Source: Limnochorda pilosa
GTDB taxonomy: Bacteria > Bacillota > Limnochordia > Limnochordales > Limnochordaceae
Length of the DNA stretch: 64,000 nucleotides
Reading direction: 5' to 3'
NCBI RefSeq assembly: GCF_001544015.1
Contig: NZ_AP014924.1
Coordinates: 3,038,001-3,102,000, forward strand
The notes under the pieces were generated by a model. That model was given only the letters and a program-made list of their open reading frames with translations. It was not told the DNA's origin and did no database searches. Shown in pieces: positions 16,986 to 24,525 of the stretch (position 1 is its first letter; the number at the start of each line of letters is the position of its first letter). Both the position numbers and the translations under genes were made by a program.

Positions 16986-17822
16986 ATGACACACGGCGCG
17001 GGGGATGTCGTGTACGAAGACGAGATCGATCTGCGGGCCCTGGCGGGGGTCCTGGTGAAGCGCCGTTACCTCATCCTTGGGTTGATGGTTGCGGCGGTCG
17101 CGGCAGCGGCTGCTCTCAGCACCTTCGTCCTTTCCCCCGTCTACGAATCCGAGGTGCGCTTCTTCCTGCCCCGCCTTGACCAGAATCTGGGAATGACCGC
17201 CGAGCAGTACGCCCGCTACGCGGTGAGCGAGCCGGTGCTCGAACCTGTGCGGGCGTCGGCGGCTCCCGAGGTTTCCCTCCAGGCCTTCGCCCAGAGGTTC
17301 TCGGTGAAGCTGGACGCGGGCAACACGGTCCTCCAGGTGAAGGCGTCGGCCCCCACGGCTGAGGGGAGCCGGCGGCTGGCCACCCTCTGGCTCGAAGCAT
17401 TCAACGCCGGCGTGCAAGACCACGCCGAGCGACGGCTGAACCGAGCCCTCGCCGATGCCGAGGCGAACGTGGCCTCCATGCGGGCGGGACTGGAGGCCGT
17501 GGGGGATGCCCTGGGCCTCGAGGCCCGCCCGCGCGACCTTGCCCTTGAGATCGCCGCGGCGGCGGCCTACGGCCAGCAGTACGGCGCCGCGCTGCAGGAG
17601 CGAAGCCGGCTTCTGGAGATCCAGGCGAACCTGCCATCGCACCTGCGCCTGGAAATGCTGCTCTCCCCCACGCTGCCCGCCGCGCCCTCCGCACCCCGGA
17701 CGCTGCTGAACATGACGGTGGCCGCGGTACTGGCGGGGATGATCGGTGTCTTCCTGGCCTTCGGGCTCGAGGGGTGGCAGGGGTCCGAGCCCGCCGGAAG
17801 GCATGAGGCCTCGAAAGCCTAG
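16986..17822 (+). CDS. Wzz-like chain-length determinant (polysaccharide co-polymerase)
   Basis: 278 residues from ATG 16986. A short cytoplasmic stretch (YEDEIDLRALAGVLVKRRY) precedes a transmembrane helix (LILGLMVAAVAAAAALSTFVL), then a periplasmic domain with YESEVRFFLPR and a long helical part, and a second helix (MTVAAVLAGMIGVFLAFGL) at the C-terminus. This is the Wzz/CapA topology, without a kinase domain. The family sets the length of surface polysaccharides. No glycosyltransferase or flippase genes adjoin it, so it is an orphan here. Confidence 0.8.
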   Translation: MTHGAGDVVYEDEIDLRALAGVLVKRRYLILGLMVAAVAAAAALSTFVLSPVYESEVRFFLPRLDQNLGMTAEQYARYAVSEPVLEPVRASAAPEVSLQAFAQRFSVKLDAGNTVLQVKASAPTAEGSRRLATLWLEAFNAGVQDHAERRLNRALADAEANVASMRAGLEAVGDALGLEARPRDLALEIAAAAAYGQQYGAALQERSRLLEIQANLPSHLRLEMLLSPTLPAAPSAPRTLLNMTVAAVLAGMIGVFLAFGLEGWQGSEPAGRHEASKA

Positions 17823-17823
17823 A

Positions 17824-18417
17824 TCAGGCCTGCTCGCCAGGCTCCAGCGTGAAACGCCATGCGCAGTAGTACTCGGGCGGGTGGGGATCCGGCGGGCAGG
17901 TGAGCACCTCCGTGCGGATCCGGGGATCCAGGGTCCGCGCGAAGCCCGCATACTCCACGAGCCCCACCGACTTGCACGGGAAGGGTGGCAGGCCCTTGCG
18001 CTCCCGGGCCTCCTGCACCCGGCAGCGCTTCATGCGGAAGACCACGGTACGCTCATCAACCCGTTCGGCCTCCTGCTCGTTCACCAGCGCGTAGAGGCGG
18101 AATCGGAGCGCCCCCGTCAATCCGTCCAGCCCCGCCTGCTCGGGCAGGTCCAGGATGCGGCGGATGCGGCCCGCCTCGATGGCTGTGAACCGCGCCCACG
18201 CCTCCTCGTCCAGCCGGATCGCCTCGTCCAGCCCGTGGTGCGCTTCCACGGCCTGGAACCAGAGGCCGTCGTGGGCCAGCCAGCGCTTGGCGAAGTCGGC
18301 CAGGAGATCCACGAGCTCTTCGTTCGACAGGTCGTGGATGGACCGCACCGCCGTCGCCTCCCGCAACCGTACTGGGACTTCTTTCGACCTCACCGTGTCA
18401 GCCCCTGCGTCTGTCAT
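17824..18417 (-). CDS. DUF6125-like cytosolic protein
   Basis: 197 residues from ATG 18417; a weak GGGG lies upstream and the frame beyond it is remnant DNA. The block LSNEELVDLLADFAKRWLAHDGLWFQAVEAHHGLDEAIRLDEEAW is typical of a family of uncharacterised cytosolic proteins that I recall as DUF6125. Several Cys occur in the second half (RCRVQEARERKGLPPFPCKSVG; VLTCPPDP), as in SAM- or metal-binding relatives. The 3' end meets the Wzz-like gene 1 nt away, converging. Function unknown. Confidence 0.65.
   Translation of the reverse strand: MTDAGADTVRSKEVPVRLREATAVRSIHDLSNEELVDLLADFAKRWLAHDGLWFQAVEAHHGLDEAIRLDEEAWARFTAIEAGRIRRILDLPEQAGLDGLTGALRFRLYALVNEQEAERVDERTVVFRMKRCRVQEARERKGLPPFPCKSVGLVEYAGFARTLDPRIRTEVLTCPPDPHPPEYYCAWRFTLEPGEQA
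17876..17900. repeat. 25-bp direct repeat, copy 1
   Basis: A 25-base word inside the DUF6125-like gene, beginning GGCGGGTGGGGATCC, recurs exactly at 19851-19875 in the same orientation. Confidence 0.7.
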
Positions 18418-18475
18418 GGATAGCCCCAGTCCGCCGTCAGCTGGCCGATCGTCGATGCTGAGGTGGACCCCGTTG

Positions 18476-18690
18476 TCAAGACACAAGATCGGGGTGGATT
18501 GAGCTACTCTGCCCTCCTTCCGATAGAACCTTGACAGATTGACGCTGCGAGGCATGCGCAGCGTTCGTCGTACCAGTGGGCGAGTACACCTCAGCTGGCG
18601 GTCGGTACCCCAACGCCCGGTGCAACCGGCGGTGGTTGTAGAAGTCCAGGTACTGCCGGATAGAACGGCGGGCGTCACGCGCCGGGCCTG
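18476..18690 (-). pseudogene. IS3/IS481-type transposase C-terminal remnant
   Basis: The - strand encodes YLDFYNHRRLHRALGYRPP then AEVYSP, the C-terminal signature of rve-core (DDE) transposases of the IS3/IS481 type, ending in a TGA at 18476-18478. Only the last ~65 residues remain: the frame upstream has no catalytic Asp or Glu and runs into the toxin gene. No terminal inverted repeats were found. It is the scar of an old insertion. Confidence 0.75.
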
Positions 18691-19055
18691 CCCAAAGCCA
18701 GGCTCGACTGCGGGCTTAGCTGGATGTACCACTGGCTTTCGCAGCGTGTCGCCCAGTTATTGACGTCCACGCCAGTAGTAGGCCGCCGTTTCTGATTGGC
18801 GATGGCGAGCATCCGCACTACATCGTTCTCCGCTGAATACATGACACTGTAAGGGAAGCGGCGGACGAGCTTCCGCCGGATGAGCCCGCGTATCCGGGGA
18901 GCCGCCTCTGGATGTTCGACAATCTCTGCGGTTGCACGTTCGACTTCGTCGAGAAATGCGAAACCTAGACCTGGACTCTTGCTCTCGTAATAGCGTGCCG
19001 CGTCGACTAGCTCTTGCTCCGCCTGTTCGTGAAACCTGACGCGACCCATGATCAT
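18675..19055 (-). CDS. ParE/RelE-family toxin with a frameshifted C-terminus
   Basis: 126 residues as read; the ParE core is residues 1-97: FHEQAEQELVDAARYYESKSPGLG ... RRFPYSVMYSAENDVVRMLAIANQKRRP. ParE proteins usually finish with a YWRGR-type tail. Here that tail (YYWRGRQ then TAA at 18757-18759) is present but in the +1 frame, so one base is missing near 18780. The read-through adds a ~30-residue non-homologous tail that runs into transposase debris. It overlaps the antitoxin gene by 4 nt. ParE toxins attack gyrase; activity of this version is doubtful. Confidence 0.8.
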   Translation of the reverse strand: MIMGRVRFHEQAEQELVDAARYYESKSPGLGFAFLDEVERATAEIVEHPEAAPRIRGLIRRKLVRRFPYSVMYSAENDVVRMLAIANQKRRPTTGVDVNNWATRCESQWYIQLSPQSSLALGRPGA

Positions 19056-19273
19056 AGCCGCGCCCGAGCATCGCGAAACACGTCGGCGCTTGGCCGCTCA
19101 CCCGCAGTCCCTGCCACGAGCTCGTCATGTCTCCGTTGCGCTTCCTCTGCCCACAGCTGTTCGTTCTCCGCATCCGACAGTTCCTCCAGGCTGAGCAACA
19201 GCTTTGCAGCTAGCTTCGCACGTGCACCTGGATCAAGCTTGAGGGCCTCTGATTCCAGCTTCTCAACCGTCAC
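19052..19273 (-). CDS. Addiction-module antitoxin (TIGR02574-like)
   Basis: 73 residues from GTG 19273 with AAGGGGGT upstream. The sequence EALKLDPGARAKLAAKLLLSLEEL followed by WAEEAQRRHDELVAGT matches the small helical antitoxins that precede ParE-like toxins. The 4-nt overlap with the toxin gene and antitoxin-first order are standard. It appears intact although its partner is frameshifted. Confidence 0.85.
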   Translation of the reverse strand: MTVEKLESEALKLDPGARAKLAAKLLLSLEELSDAENEQLWAEEAQRRHDELVAGTAGERPSADVFRDARARL

Positions 19274-19904
19274 AAGAAGCCACCCCCTTGCCTTCGATCT
19301 GTGTCGGCCTTGGAAGGTTGTTCTTCGAGCCGTACTCCACCTGACAGCCTAATCATACCGAGGCATGCGCGGACGCGCAAGGTAGCCTCCGCAGTGGTTC
19401 GTCAGGAGCCAGGCCGACTGTCTGCCCATCCCCACCGCTGCTTCCCTTACAGCCAAGCGGTCCGTCCCTGACGTCACCCGACCTTGGACCCAGCGACCGG
19501 CGTAGCTCGTGCTGGGCGTAATGGGCGTAATTCTGATGGCCGAGTCCACCGTGCGGCCCGCGCCAGCGTTGACCTGCAGCAGGCCACGTTCGATTTCGGT
19601 GCTGAGGATCCATTCGTGGTCGCCCGGTCGCGAAGTGCCCTGCGCCCAGGCATGTGCCCAGCCTATTCACGGATACGTGTACTCAGTCGTCGTGCCTGCT
19701 GAATCACACCCCCCGGGCCAAGAGGGGTAGACCGCCCGTGGGCTGTGGGGTCAAGGGCGGCGAAGCCGGCCGGAGGCGAACCCTTGGCGCCGCAGGCCAC
19801 GGGCGGTACGATGGAAGGTCCGGGGGGTCTGGAGACAGAGAGAGGACTCCGGCGGGTGGGGATCCGGCGGGCAGGGTCGACTGCCATGAGGGCGGCAGCA
19901 TCGT
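19274..19904. other. Gene-poor spacer in the accessory island
   Basis: Open frames here are short, overlapping and not recognisable. The stretch contains the second copy of a 25-bp direct repeat (19851-19875). It lies between two toxin-antitoxin pairs and is probably debris from earlier insertions. Confidence 0.5.
19851..19875. repeat. 25-bp direct repeat, copy 2
   Basis: Identical to 17876-17900. The first copy is coding (in the DUF6125-like gene); this one lies in non-coding DNA just downstream of the PIN-domain gene. Similarity extends only a few imperfect bases beyond the repeat on the side away from that gene. Confidence 0.7.
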
Positions 19905-20414
19905 CTAGGGCGAGACGATCAGGTCGGCCGGTGCCACCCGGGTAACCCGAGGCAGTCGCTCGAACGCTCGGTCGGAGGAGGCGAGCCACGTGAGACCGTG
20001 GTCGGCCATCTCCAGGGCGAGGACGGAGGCGTTCGCAAGAAGCCCGTGGCGCTGGCGGAACTCCAGGCTCCGGGCGAGGTAGGACCTGGGGAGATCCACC
20101 ACGGTGATCCCCATCTCCGGGATCCTGGCAGCCTGGAAATGGTACTCGCTCAGCTGCTTCACGTACTCGGGGTGCTCGGCGAGTTGCCGGGCCGGGTTGT
20201 TCCCCAGCAAGAGCCCCTTCGTCCTGGCCTCGATCATCATGAGCCGATGCATGACCTCGAGAACGACCACGTGACCGGTGTAGCCGCTGAGCGCCCGTGA
20301 CTCACAACGCTCCAAGAAGTCCGTTGCCTGCCGGGACACCCCGGTGAAGTGGTAGATGAAGATGTCGGCGTCCACGTACACCGAGGCGCCCTCCGGAACA
20401 TCAGTCAGCCTCAC
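19905..20414 (-). CDS. PIN-domain toxin (VapC-like ribonuclease)
   Basis: 169 residues. The PIN acidic residues can be placed: VYVDADIFIYHF (first Asp), VVVLEVMHRL (Glu), ANASVLALEMADHGLTWLASSDRAFE (later acids). Such proteins are Mg-dependent RNases, and in pairs with a DNA-binding antitoxin they act as VapC-type toxins. Its start lies 14 nt inside the upstream ribbon-helix-helix gene. No frameshift is seen, so this is the intact toxin of the island. Confidence 0.82.
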   Translation of the reverse strand: MRLTDVPEGASVYVDADIFIYHFTGVSRQATDFLERCESRALSGYTGHVVVLEVMHRLMMIEARTKGLLLGNNPARQLAEHPEYVKQLSEYHFQAARIPEMGITVVDLPRSYLARSLEFRQRHGLLANASVLALEMADHGLTWLASSDRAFERLPRVTRVAPADLIVSP

Positions 20415-20640
20415 CGTAGAGATCCGCCTCCACGACCTCCATCACGAACTCCACAGGCACCCGGAGCACCCCGGCGGACTCCCTCACCACGGAACGGGCC
20501 CGCGTCCCCGCTTCCAGGTAGTTCCTGAGAGCCTGCTCAAGGAGGGCGTTGAAGGTCCGGCCCTCCAGGCGGGCACGTTCCTTGGCCCTGGCGTACAAGC
20601 CTGCTTCCAGCGTGGTGGCGACCTTCTTGCGCACGGCCAT
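20401..20640 (-). CDS. Ribbon-helix-helix antitoxin for the PIN toxin
   Basis: 79 residues from ATG 20640; GTG 20634 has better spacing to AGAGG and may be the true start. VRKKVATTLEAGLYARAKERARLEGRTFNALLEQALRNYLE has a beta strand plus two helices, as in CopG/Arc-type proteins. The acidic C-terminus (VMEVVEADLYGEAD) would contact the toxin. Gene order and a 14-nt overlap fit a type II module in which the antitoxin represses its own operon. Confidence 0.75.
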   Translation of the reverse strand: MAVRKKVATTLEAGLYARAKERARLEGRTFNALLEQALRNYLEAGTRARSVVRESAGVLRVPVEFVMEVVEADLYGEAD

Positions 20641-20942
20641 CACCTCTGGTGCCATGGTATGCAACGAGAGGACCGTGTGTCAAGCGATCCAGTCATGGAT
20701 CCATACGCCAAGACGCCGTCCCGGACGCTGGCGCTCCCGTCCTTCTTTCGCCGAGCGTCGCGCCACCGTTGAGCGCGCTGCCCAGGTCAACGGAGAGGCT
20801 CCAGATTCCTTCCTCGCTCGCGCCCAGGCTGAAGGTCAGGTCCGGGCCGTCGCCGCCGACGTCGATCGCGTTAGCTGTTGTGCGCACGGCCTTGCGTGCC
20901 TGTGCGCTTCGCGGTAGCGTTGTGCTATAAGGTGCAGGAAAC

Positions 20943-21223
20943 GTGCAGAATGAGGCGGTCCAAGTGGAGCGGGCCGCGGCCGTGCGGGTATCGACGAACG
21001 AGCAGGCTACCGAGGGCGTCTCGCCGGACGCCCAAGAGGATCGCCTGCGGGCCTACTGCCGCCTTCAGGGGCTGGAGCTGGCCGTCCTCGTTCGGGAGGG
21101 AGGCATTTCGACCTCGAAGCCCCTGCCGAGCGCCCGGGCGGGCCGGAGCTGCTGAACCTGGTGGCGGCCGGCAAGGTACAGCACGTGGCGGCCCTGAAAG
21201 CGGACCGCGAGGAGGTGGCGTGA
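20943..21223 (+). pseudogene. Broken serine recombinase N-terminal domain
   Basis: GTG 20943 opens a resolvase-like frame: AAAVRVSTNEQATEGVSPDAQ then RLRAYCRLQGLELAVLVREGG, with the catalytic-Ser motif VRVST. After KPL the continuation ERPGGPELLNLVAAGKVQH then VAALKADR lies in another frame, so one base is missing near 21126. The protein then stops at 21221-21223 just where LDRLFR would be expected. The Tyr usually before VRVS is also absent. An extended -10 (TGC-TATAAG, 20926-20931) survives upstream. Confidence 0.8.
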
Positions 21224-21516
21224 AGATGGGCGGGGTGCGACTCTACACGCCCGAAGAGGTGGCCGAGCAGCTGAAGATCGGGCGAAGGACCGTGGCTGAC
21301 ATGCTGCGCCGCGGGGAGCTGCGGGGGCGGAAGATTGCCGGCAAGTGGCGGGTGCTGGAGGAGGACCTGGAGGCCTTCGTGCGCGGGGTGGACGACGAAC
21401 CGCTCTCTCCCGAGGACCTGCAGGCCGTGCACCGGGGCCTCGAAGACGTGAAGGCCGGCCGGGTGAAGACCCTGGAGCAGTACGAGGCGGAGCGCGGTCT
21501 TGGCCCTGCGCTTTGA
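21220..21516 (+). CDS. Excisionase-type helix-turn-helix protein, likely antitoxin
   Basis: 98 residues from GTG 21220 (or ATG 21226), behind GAGGAGG and overlapping the recombinase remnant stop. The MerR/excisionase helix-turn-helix is clear: YTPEEVAEQLKIGRRTVADML then RRGELRGRKIAGKWRVLEEDLEAF. The C-terminal tail (GLEDVKAGRVKTLEQYEAERGL) resembles toxin-binding tails of antitoxins. It overlaps the RelE-like gene by 17 nt, so it probably works as that toxin's antitoxin rather than as an excisionase. Confidence 0.8.
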   Translation: MKMGGVRLYTPEEVAEQLKIGRRTVADMLRRGELRGRKIAGKWRVLEEDLEAFVRGVDDEPLSPEDLQAVHRGLEDVKAGRVKTLEQYEAERGLGPAL

Positions 21517-21769
21517 GCTCGCCCGCGCGGCCGAGAAGGCCCTGGACCGCATGGACAGGCAAACCGAGGAGCGTATCCGCCTGCGCCTGCGGGAGCTGGC
21601 CGACGACCCTTCCGACCCCAGGCTATCGAAGCGCCTGGAGGGAACCGAAGGTCTCCGCTCCAGTCGGGTGGGTGACTGGCGGGTTCTCTTCACCGTACGG
21701 GAGCCGGGAGCGGTGCTTTACGGGGTGGGCGTCAGGCCTCGCGGCCGAGCCTACCGGCGCTCGAACTGA
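21500..21769 (+). CDS. RelE-family toxin
   Basis: 89 residues from TTG 21500, with GGCGGAG upstream. FELARAAEKALDRMDRQTEERI then RLRELADDP, LEGTEGLRSSRVGDWRVLFTV and VLYGVGVRPRGRAYRR follow the RelE/ParE fold: two helices, then strands with the RxGDWR motif and a basic C-terminus. RelE-like toxins cleave mRNA on the ribosome. The gene overlaps its putative antitoxin and ends 35 nt before the IS21 element. Confidence 0.85.
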   Translation: MALRFELARAAEKALDRMDRQTEERIRLRLRELADDPSDPRLSKRLEGTEGLRSSRVGDWRVLFTVREPGAVLYGVGVRPRGRAYRRSN

Positions 21770-21804
21770 CCTTTGCGGGGCGGGACGGACACTGCCGGCG
21801 CCGG

Positions 21805-21838
21805 TGTAGATGTCAACCCCAAAGTGTCCCACCTTGAT
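21805..21838. repeat. IS21 terminal inverted repeat, left
   Basis: Begins TGTAGATG and contains CCCCAAAGTGTCCC. It pairs with 24285-24318 read on the other strand. Confidence 0.75.
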
Positions 21839-21880
21839 GGCGTAGAAGGGTACCACCCCACCAGCACGGATTCCAGGGGG

Positions 21881-21919
21881 GTGAGGGGGAGGTCCTGCGT
21901 AGCAGGACTGCCCCCTCAC
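21881..21919. terminator. Strong hairpin at the istB end of the IS
   Basis: Two 18-nt arms (21881-21898 and 21902-21919) pair at 16 positions around a 3-nt loop, starting GTGAGGGGG and closing CCCCCTCAC. It sits just past the istB stop, inside the element. It may stop transcription out of or into the IS. Confidence 0.6.
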
Positions 21920-21925
21920 CAAGAC

Positions 21926-22693
21926 TCAGCCGGCGGCCTCACTCTCCTTCACACGCATGCTCTCACGGAACCGATAGCTCTCCCCGTTGGTCACGAGGAT
22001 GACGGCCCGGTGGGTCAGCCGGTCCAGCAGCGCCGTGGTCATCTGGGCGTCGCCGAAGACCTCGATCCAGCGGTCGAAGTCGAGGTTGGTGGTGATCAGG
22101 AGGCTTCCCCGCTCGTAGCGGAGCGAGAGGAACTGGAAGAGCAGTTCCGCCCCCTGCTTGCTGAAGGGGATGTAGCCCAGCTCGTCCACGATCACCAGCT
22201 CGTACTTGAGCCAGCGCTTCTCAAGCTTCGTGAGGGACAGCTCCGCCTGGGCCGCCAGAAGCTCGTTCACCAGGCCGGACGCCGTGTAGAAGCGGACCCG
22301 GTGCCCCTGCCGGCACGCCTCCCTCCCCAGGGCGATGGCCAGGTGGGTCTTCCCGGTGCCGCTGTTGCCCAGCAGGATCACGTTCTGGCGCTTGGCCAGG
22401 TACTCGCCCCGGGCCAGGCTCAGGATCTGGGGCTTCTTGAGGTTGGGGTTGGCCGTGAAGTCGAACTCCTCCAGGCCCTTGGTGTACGGGAAGCGAGCCT
22501 CCCGGACCCGCCGTCGCCCCTGATTGATCTGCCTCTGGGAGAGTTCCCCCTCCAGCAGCACCCGCAGCACCTCTAGGAACGGCCGGCCCTGGGCCTCGGC
22601 TTCCCGGAGGGTCTCGGGAAGCATTCGGGCGAAGGCGGGGAGGCGGAGCTCCTTGAGGTAGGCCTGGGCAGCGGCCATCTCCAGATCGCTCAT
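21926..22693 (-). CDS. istB: IS21 helper ATPase IstB
   Basis: 255 residues from ATG 22693, overlapping the istA stop by 4 nt. DnaC/IstB AAA+ features are visible: Walker A LLGNSGTGKTHLAIALG, Walker B LVIVDELGYIPFSKQGAELLF, sensor region LLITTNLDFDRWIEVFGD and arginine-rich AILVTNGESYRFRES. It remodels target DNA for IstA. Full family length, no defects. Confidence 0.95.
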   Translation of the reverse strand: MSDLEMAAAQAYLKELRLPAFARMLPETLREAEAQGRPFLEVLRVLLEGELSQRQINQGRRRVREARFPYTKGLEEFDFTANPNLKKPQILSLARGEYLAKRQNVILLGNSGTGKTHLAIALGREACRQGHRVRFYTASGLVNELLAAQAELSLTKLEKRWLKYELVIVDELGYIPFSKQGAELLFQFLSLRYERGSLLITTNLDFDRWIEVFGDAQMTTALLDRLTHRAVILVTNGESYRFRESMRVKESEAAG

Positions 22694-24195
22694 ACGCCCA
22701 CCCCCGCCAGCTGCCTGTAGACCGAGGGATCAGAGGGCTGCACCCGGTGGGCTCGCAGCCCATCAGGGACCGAGACGAGTGATGGGGCGGGCTCATCCGT
22801 CATCCCGGGGAAGACGAGCTGCCGAATCGCCTCGTAGTGGGCACAGTGGCGCTGGAGCACGGTCTCCACCGCCTGGTCCACGGTCTCGGGCGATTCGTGG
22901 TCGCGCCTGAGGATCAGCACGTCGATGAACTCCTTCGCCTTCCGGCCCTGGCCCAGCATCGTCTTCAGGAGGAGCTCGTACCGCCCGGGGAGGTCGTTCT
23001 CACGCCACCCCCGGAAGTGCCGTAGGGCCCCGGGCTTGCGGCGCAGCACCTCCAGGTAGTGATCAAGTTTGAGAAACTGGCCGTTCCGCCCGTAAGAGCG
23101 GGGATGCTCGGCGATCACCCTCCCGTCGGCCACCACCGCGATCCGGTCCACGTACGCCTTGAGCTCCACCTTCCTCTGAGCGTACGGCCAGGGCACCGAG
23201 TAGGCGTTGGTCTCGAAGCGGACCCGGCTCGATGAGTCCACCCTGGCCGGCCGCCGAAAGGCACAGTCGTAAGGGTGCTCCGGAAGCGCCACGAGCTCCG
23301 CCCCCTCCTCCTGGTAGAGCTCACCCACCGTCCGGCTTTCCCCGGCACGCGTGCGCCTCCGGTTGGCCACGCAGGCCTCGAGGAGCGATGCGTTCAGGGC
23401 TTCGAGCCCTTCCGGCTCCGCCGAAAGGGCCTCGGGGATGGGGACCAGGAAGTTCCTCCGGGCGTAGCCCACCAGTTTCTCCACCAGCCCTTTCTCGTTG
23501 CCCTTCCGGGGGTTGCAGAAGCGCGCCCGGAAGACGTAGTAGGTCCGGAAGGCCAGGAACGCTTCGGTCTCCTCCCGCCCGCTCATCCCCACGAAGGCTT
23601 TGACGGCGGTGCGAAGGTTGTCGAAGAGCACCTCGGCCGGCACCCCGTCGAAGTGCTCGAAGGCCCGTCTCAGCCCGTCCAGGAAGGCCTCCATGCGGCT
23701 GTGAGGATAGAGCCGGACGAAGATGTCGGTGCTGTAGCTCAAGCGCGCGCAGAACATCCACACCTGGCATGCCTCGCCCTGGACCTTCACGGTGACCATG
23801 CCCCAGTCCACCTGCATCGACTCCGCCCGGGAGAAGGCAAGCGGCAGGTACACCTCCTGGGGGTCCATCAGCCGCTTCCGCTTGCGGACGTACTCCCGCA
23901 CCGTGCTCTCGCCGCCCTTGTACTGATGCTCGTCGCGCAGCCTCTGGTAGATCCTCCGGGCCGTGTGCCGCTGCTTGGGATGCACCTGCCGGTCCCCTTC
24001 GAGCCAGCGATCGATCGTCTCCCGGTACGGCCCCAGCACCGGATACGTCGGCTCGATGGGCCCTTCCCGCTTCTCGTGAGGCGCCTGGAGGTACCGGCGG
24101 ATCGTCTTGCGATGGTGCCCTGTCATACGGCTGATCTCCCGGATCGATCGGTGTTCCTGGAAGTAGAGGAATCGGATATACTCTTGTTGGACCAT
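22690..24195 (-). CDS. istA: IS21 transposase IstA
   Basis: 501 residues from ATG 24195 (GGAGG 9 nt upstream); in-frame extensions upstream fall in the IS end. An N-terminal HTH (FLYFQEHRSIREISRMTGHHR then KTIRRYL) precedes the rve catalytic core with acids in MQVDWGMVTVKV, VLFDNLRTAVKAFVG and NEKGLVEKLVGYARRNFL (DDE). The C-terminal beta domain follows. The enzyme cuts and joins IS ends with IstB. Confidence 0.95.
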   Translation of the reverse strand: MVQQEYIRFLYFQEHRSIREISRMTGHHRKTIRRYLQAPHEKREGPIEPTYPVLGPYRETIDRWLEGDRQVHPKQRHTARRIYQRLRDEHQYKGGESTVREYVRKRKRLMDPQEVYLPLAFSRAESMQVDWGMVTVKVQGEACQVWMFCARLSYSTDIFVRLYPHSRMEAFLDGLRRAFEHFDGVPAEVLFDNLRTAVKAFVGMSGREETEAFLAFRTYYVFRARFCNPRKGNEKGLVEKLVGYARRNFLVPIPEALSAEPEGLEALNASLLEACVANRRRTRAGESRTVGELYQEEGAELVALPEHPYDCAFRRPARVDSSSRVRFETNAYSVPWPYAQRKVELKAYVDRIAVVADGRVIAEHPRSYGRNGQFLKLDHYLEVLRRKPGALRHFRGWRENDLPGRYELLLKTMLGQGRKAKEFIDVLILRRDHESPETVDQAVETVLQRHCAHYEAIRQLVFPGMTDEPAPSLVSVPDGLRAHRVQPSDPSVYRQLAGVGV

Positions 24196-24284
24196 CCTGA
24201 GCACCCTCCATGGCTCCCTTCGTCGTCGAGGACTTCGGGAGCTTGGGTTGATCGGGGTGGTCCCCTTTTCCTCCATCACACCCA

Positions 24285-24318
24285 CTCAGCGCGGGGCACT
24301 TTCAGGGTAGCATTCACA
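24285..24318. repeat. IS21 terminal inverted repeat, right
   Basis: On the - strand it begins TGTGAATG and contains GAAAGTGCCCC, matching the left end. Confidence 0.75.
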
Positions 24319-24461
24319 GCCGGTAAGCGACCCTATCGAGCGTTGGCCTGGAACCTACTTCTACCTACTACTGCAGTACCGGGAGTGGCAGGCGCGGCAA
24401 GATCGAGTAGGGTGACGCCGGGCTGGTAGGGGGTGTCGCAGGCATGCCGGGCGCACGCGAA

Positions 24462-24493
24462 GGCGGGAGGACCCACGGTGGCGCCCTCCCGCC
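24462..24493 (-). terminator. Hairpin downstream of the porin-like gene
   Basis: GGCGGGAGG (24462-24470) pairs with CCTCCCGCC (24485-24493) over a 14-nt loop, about 30 nt past the porin stop. No T-run follows. Confidence 0.4.
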
Positions 24494-24525
24494 CTCCGAT
24501 CAGAGCGATCGCCCAGCAGCGTCCT

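Larger units (their letters stand above)
21805..24318 (-). mobile_element. Intact IS21-family insertion sequence (2,514 bp)
   Basis: The element carries istA and istB in the usual 4-nt overlap. The ends are imperfect inverted repeats starting TGT (21805) and finishing ACA (24318), with about two thirds of the outer ~34 bases matching, including AAAGTG. The five bases outside each end are the same, GCCGG (21800-21804 and 24319-24323), as expected for an IS21 target duplication. Intact genes plus a clean duplication indicate a fairly recent insertion. Confidence 0.9.

Noticed and set aside
16494-17951. Upstream extension of the 15825-16493 barrel protein to ~708 codons
   Set aside because: The extension is antisense to the Wzz-like gene and lacks family signal. 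A good ribosome site and signal peptide fix the start at 16493.
18418-18732. N-terminal extension of the DUF6125-like gene
   Set aside because: The extra ~105 codons are a shifted frame through transposase remnant DNA, which reads YLDFYNHRRLHRALGYRP in another frame.
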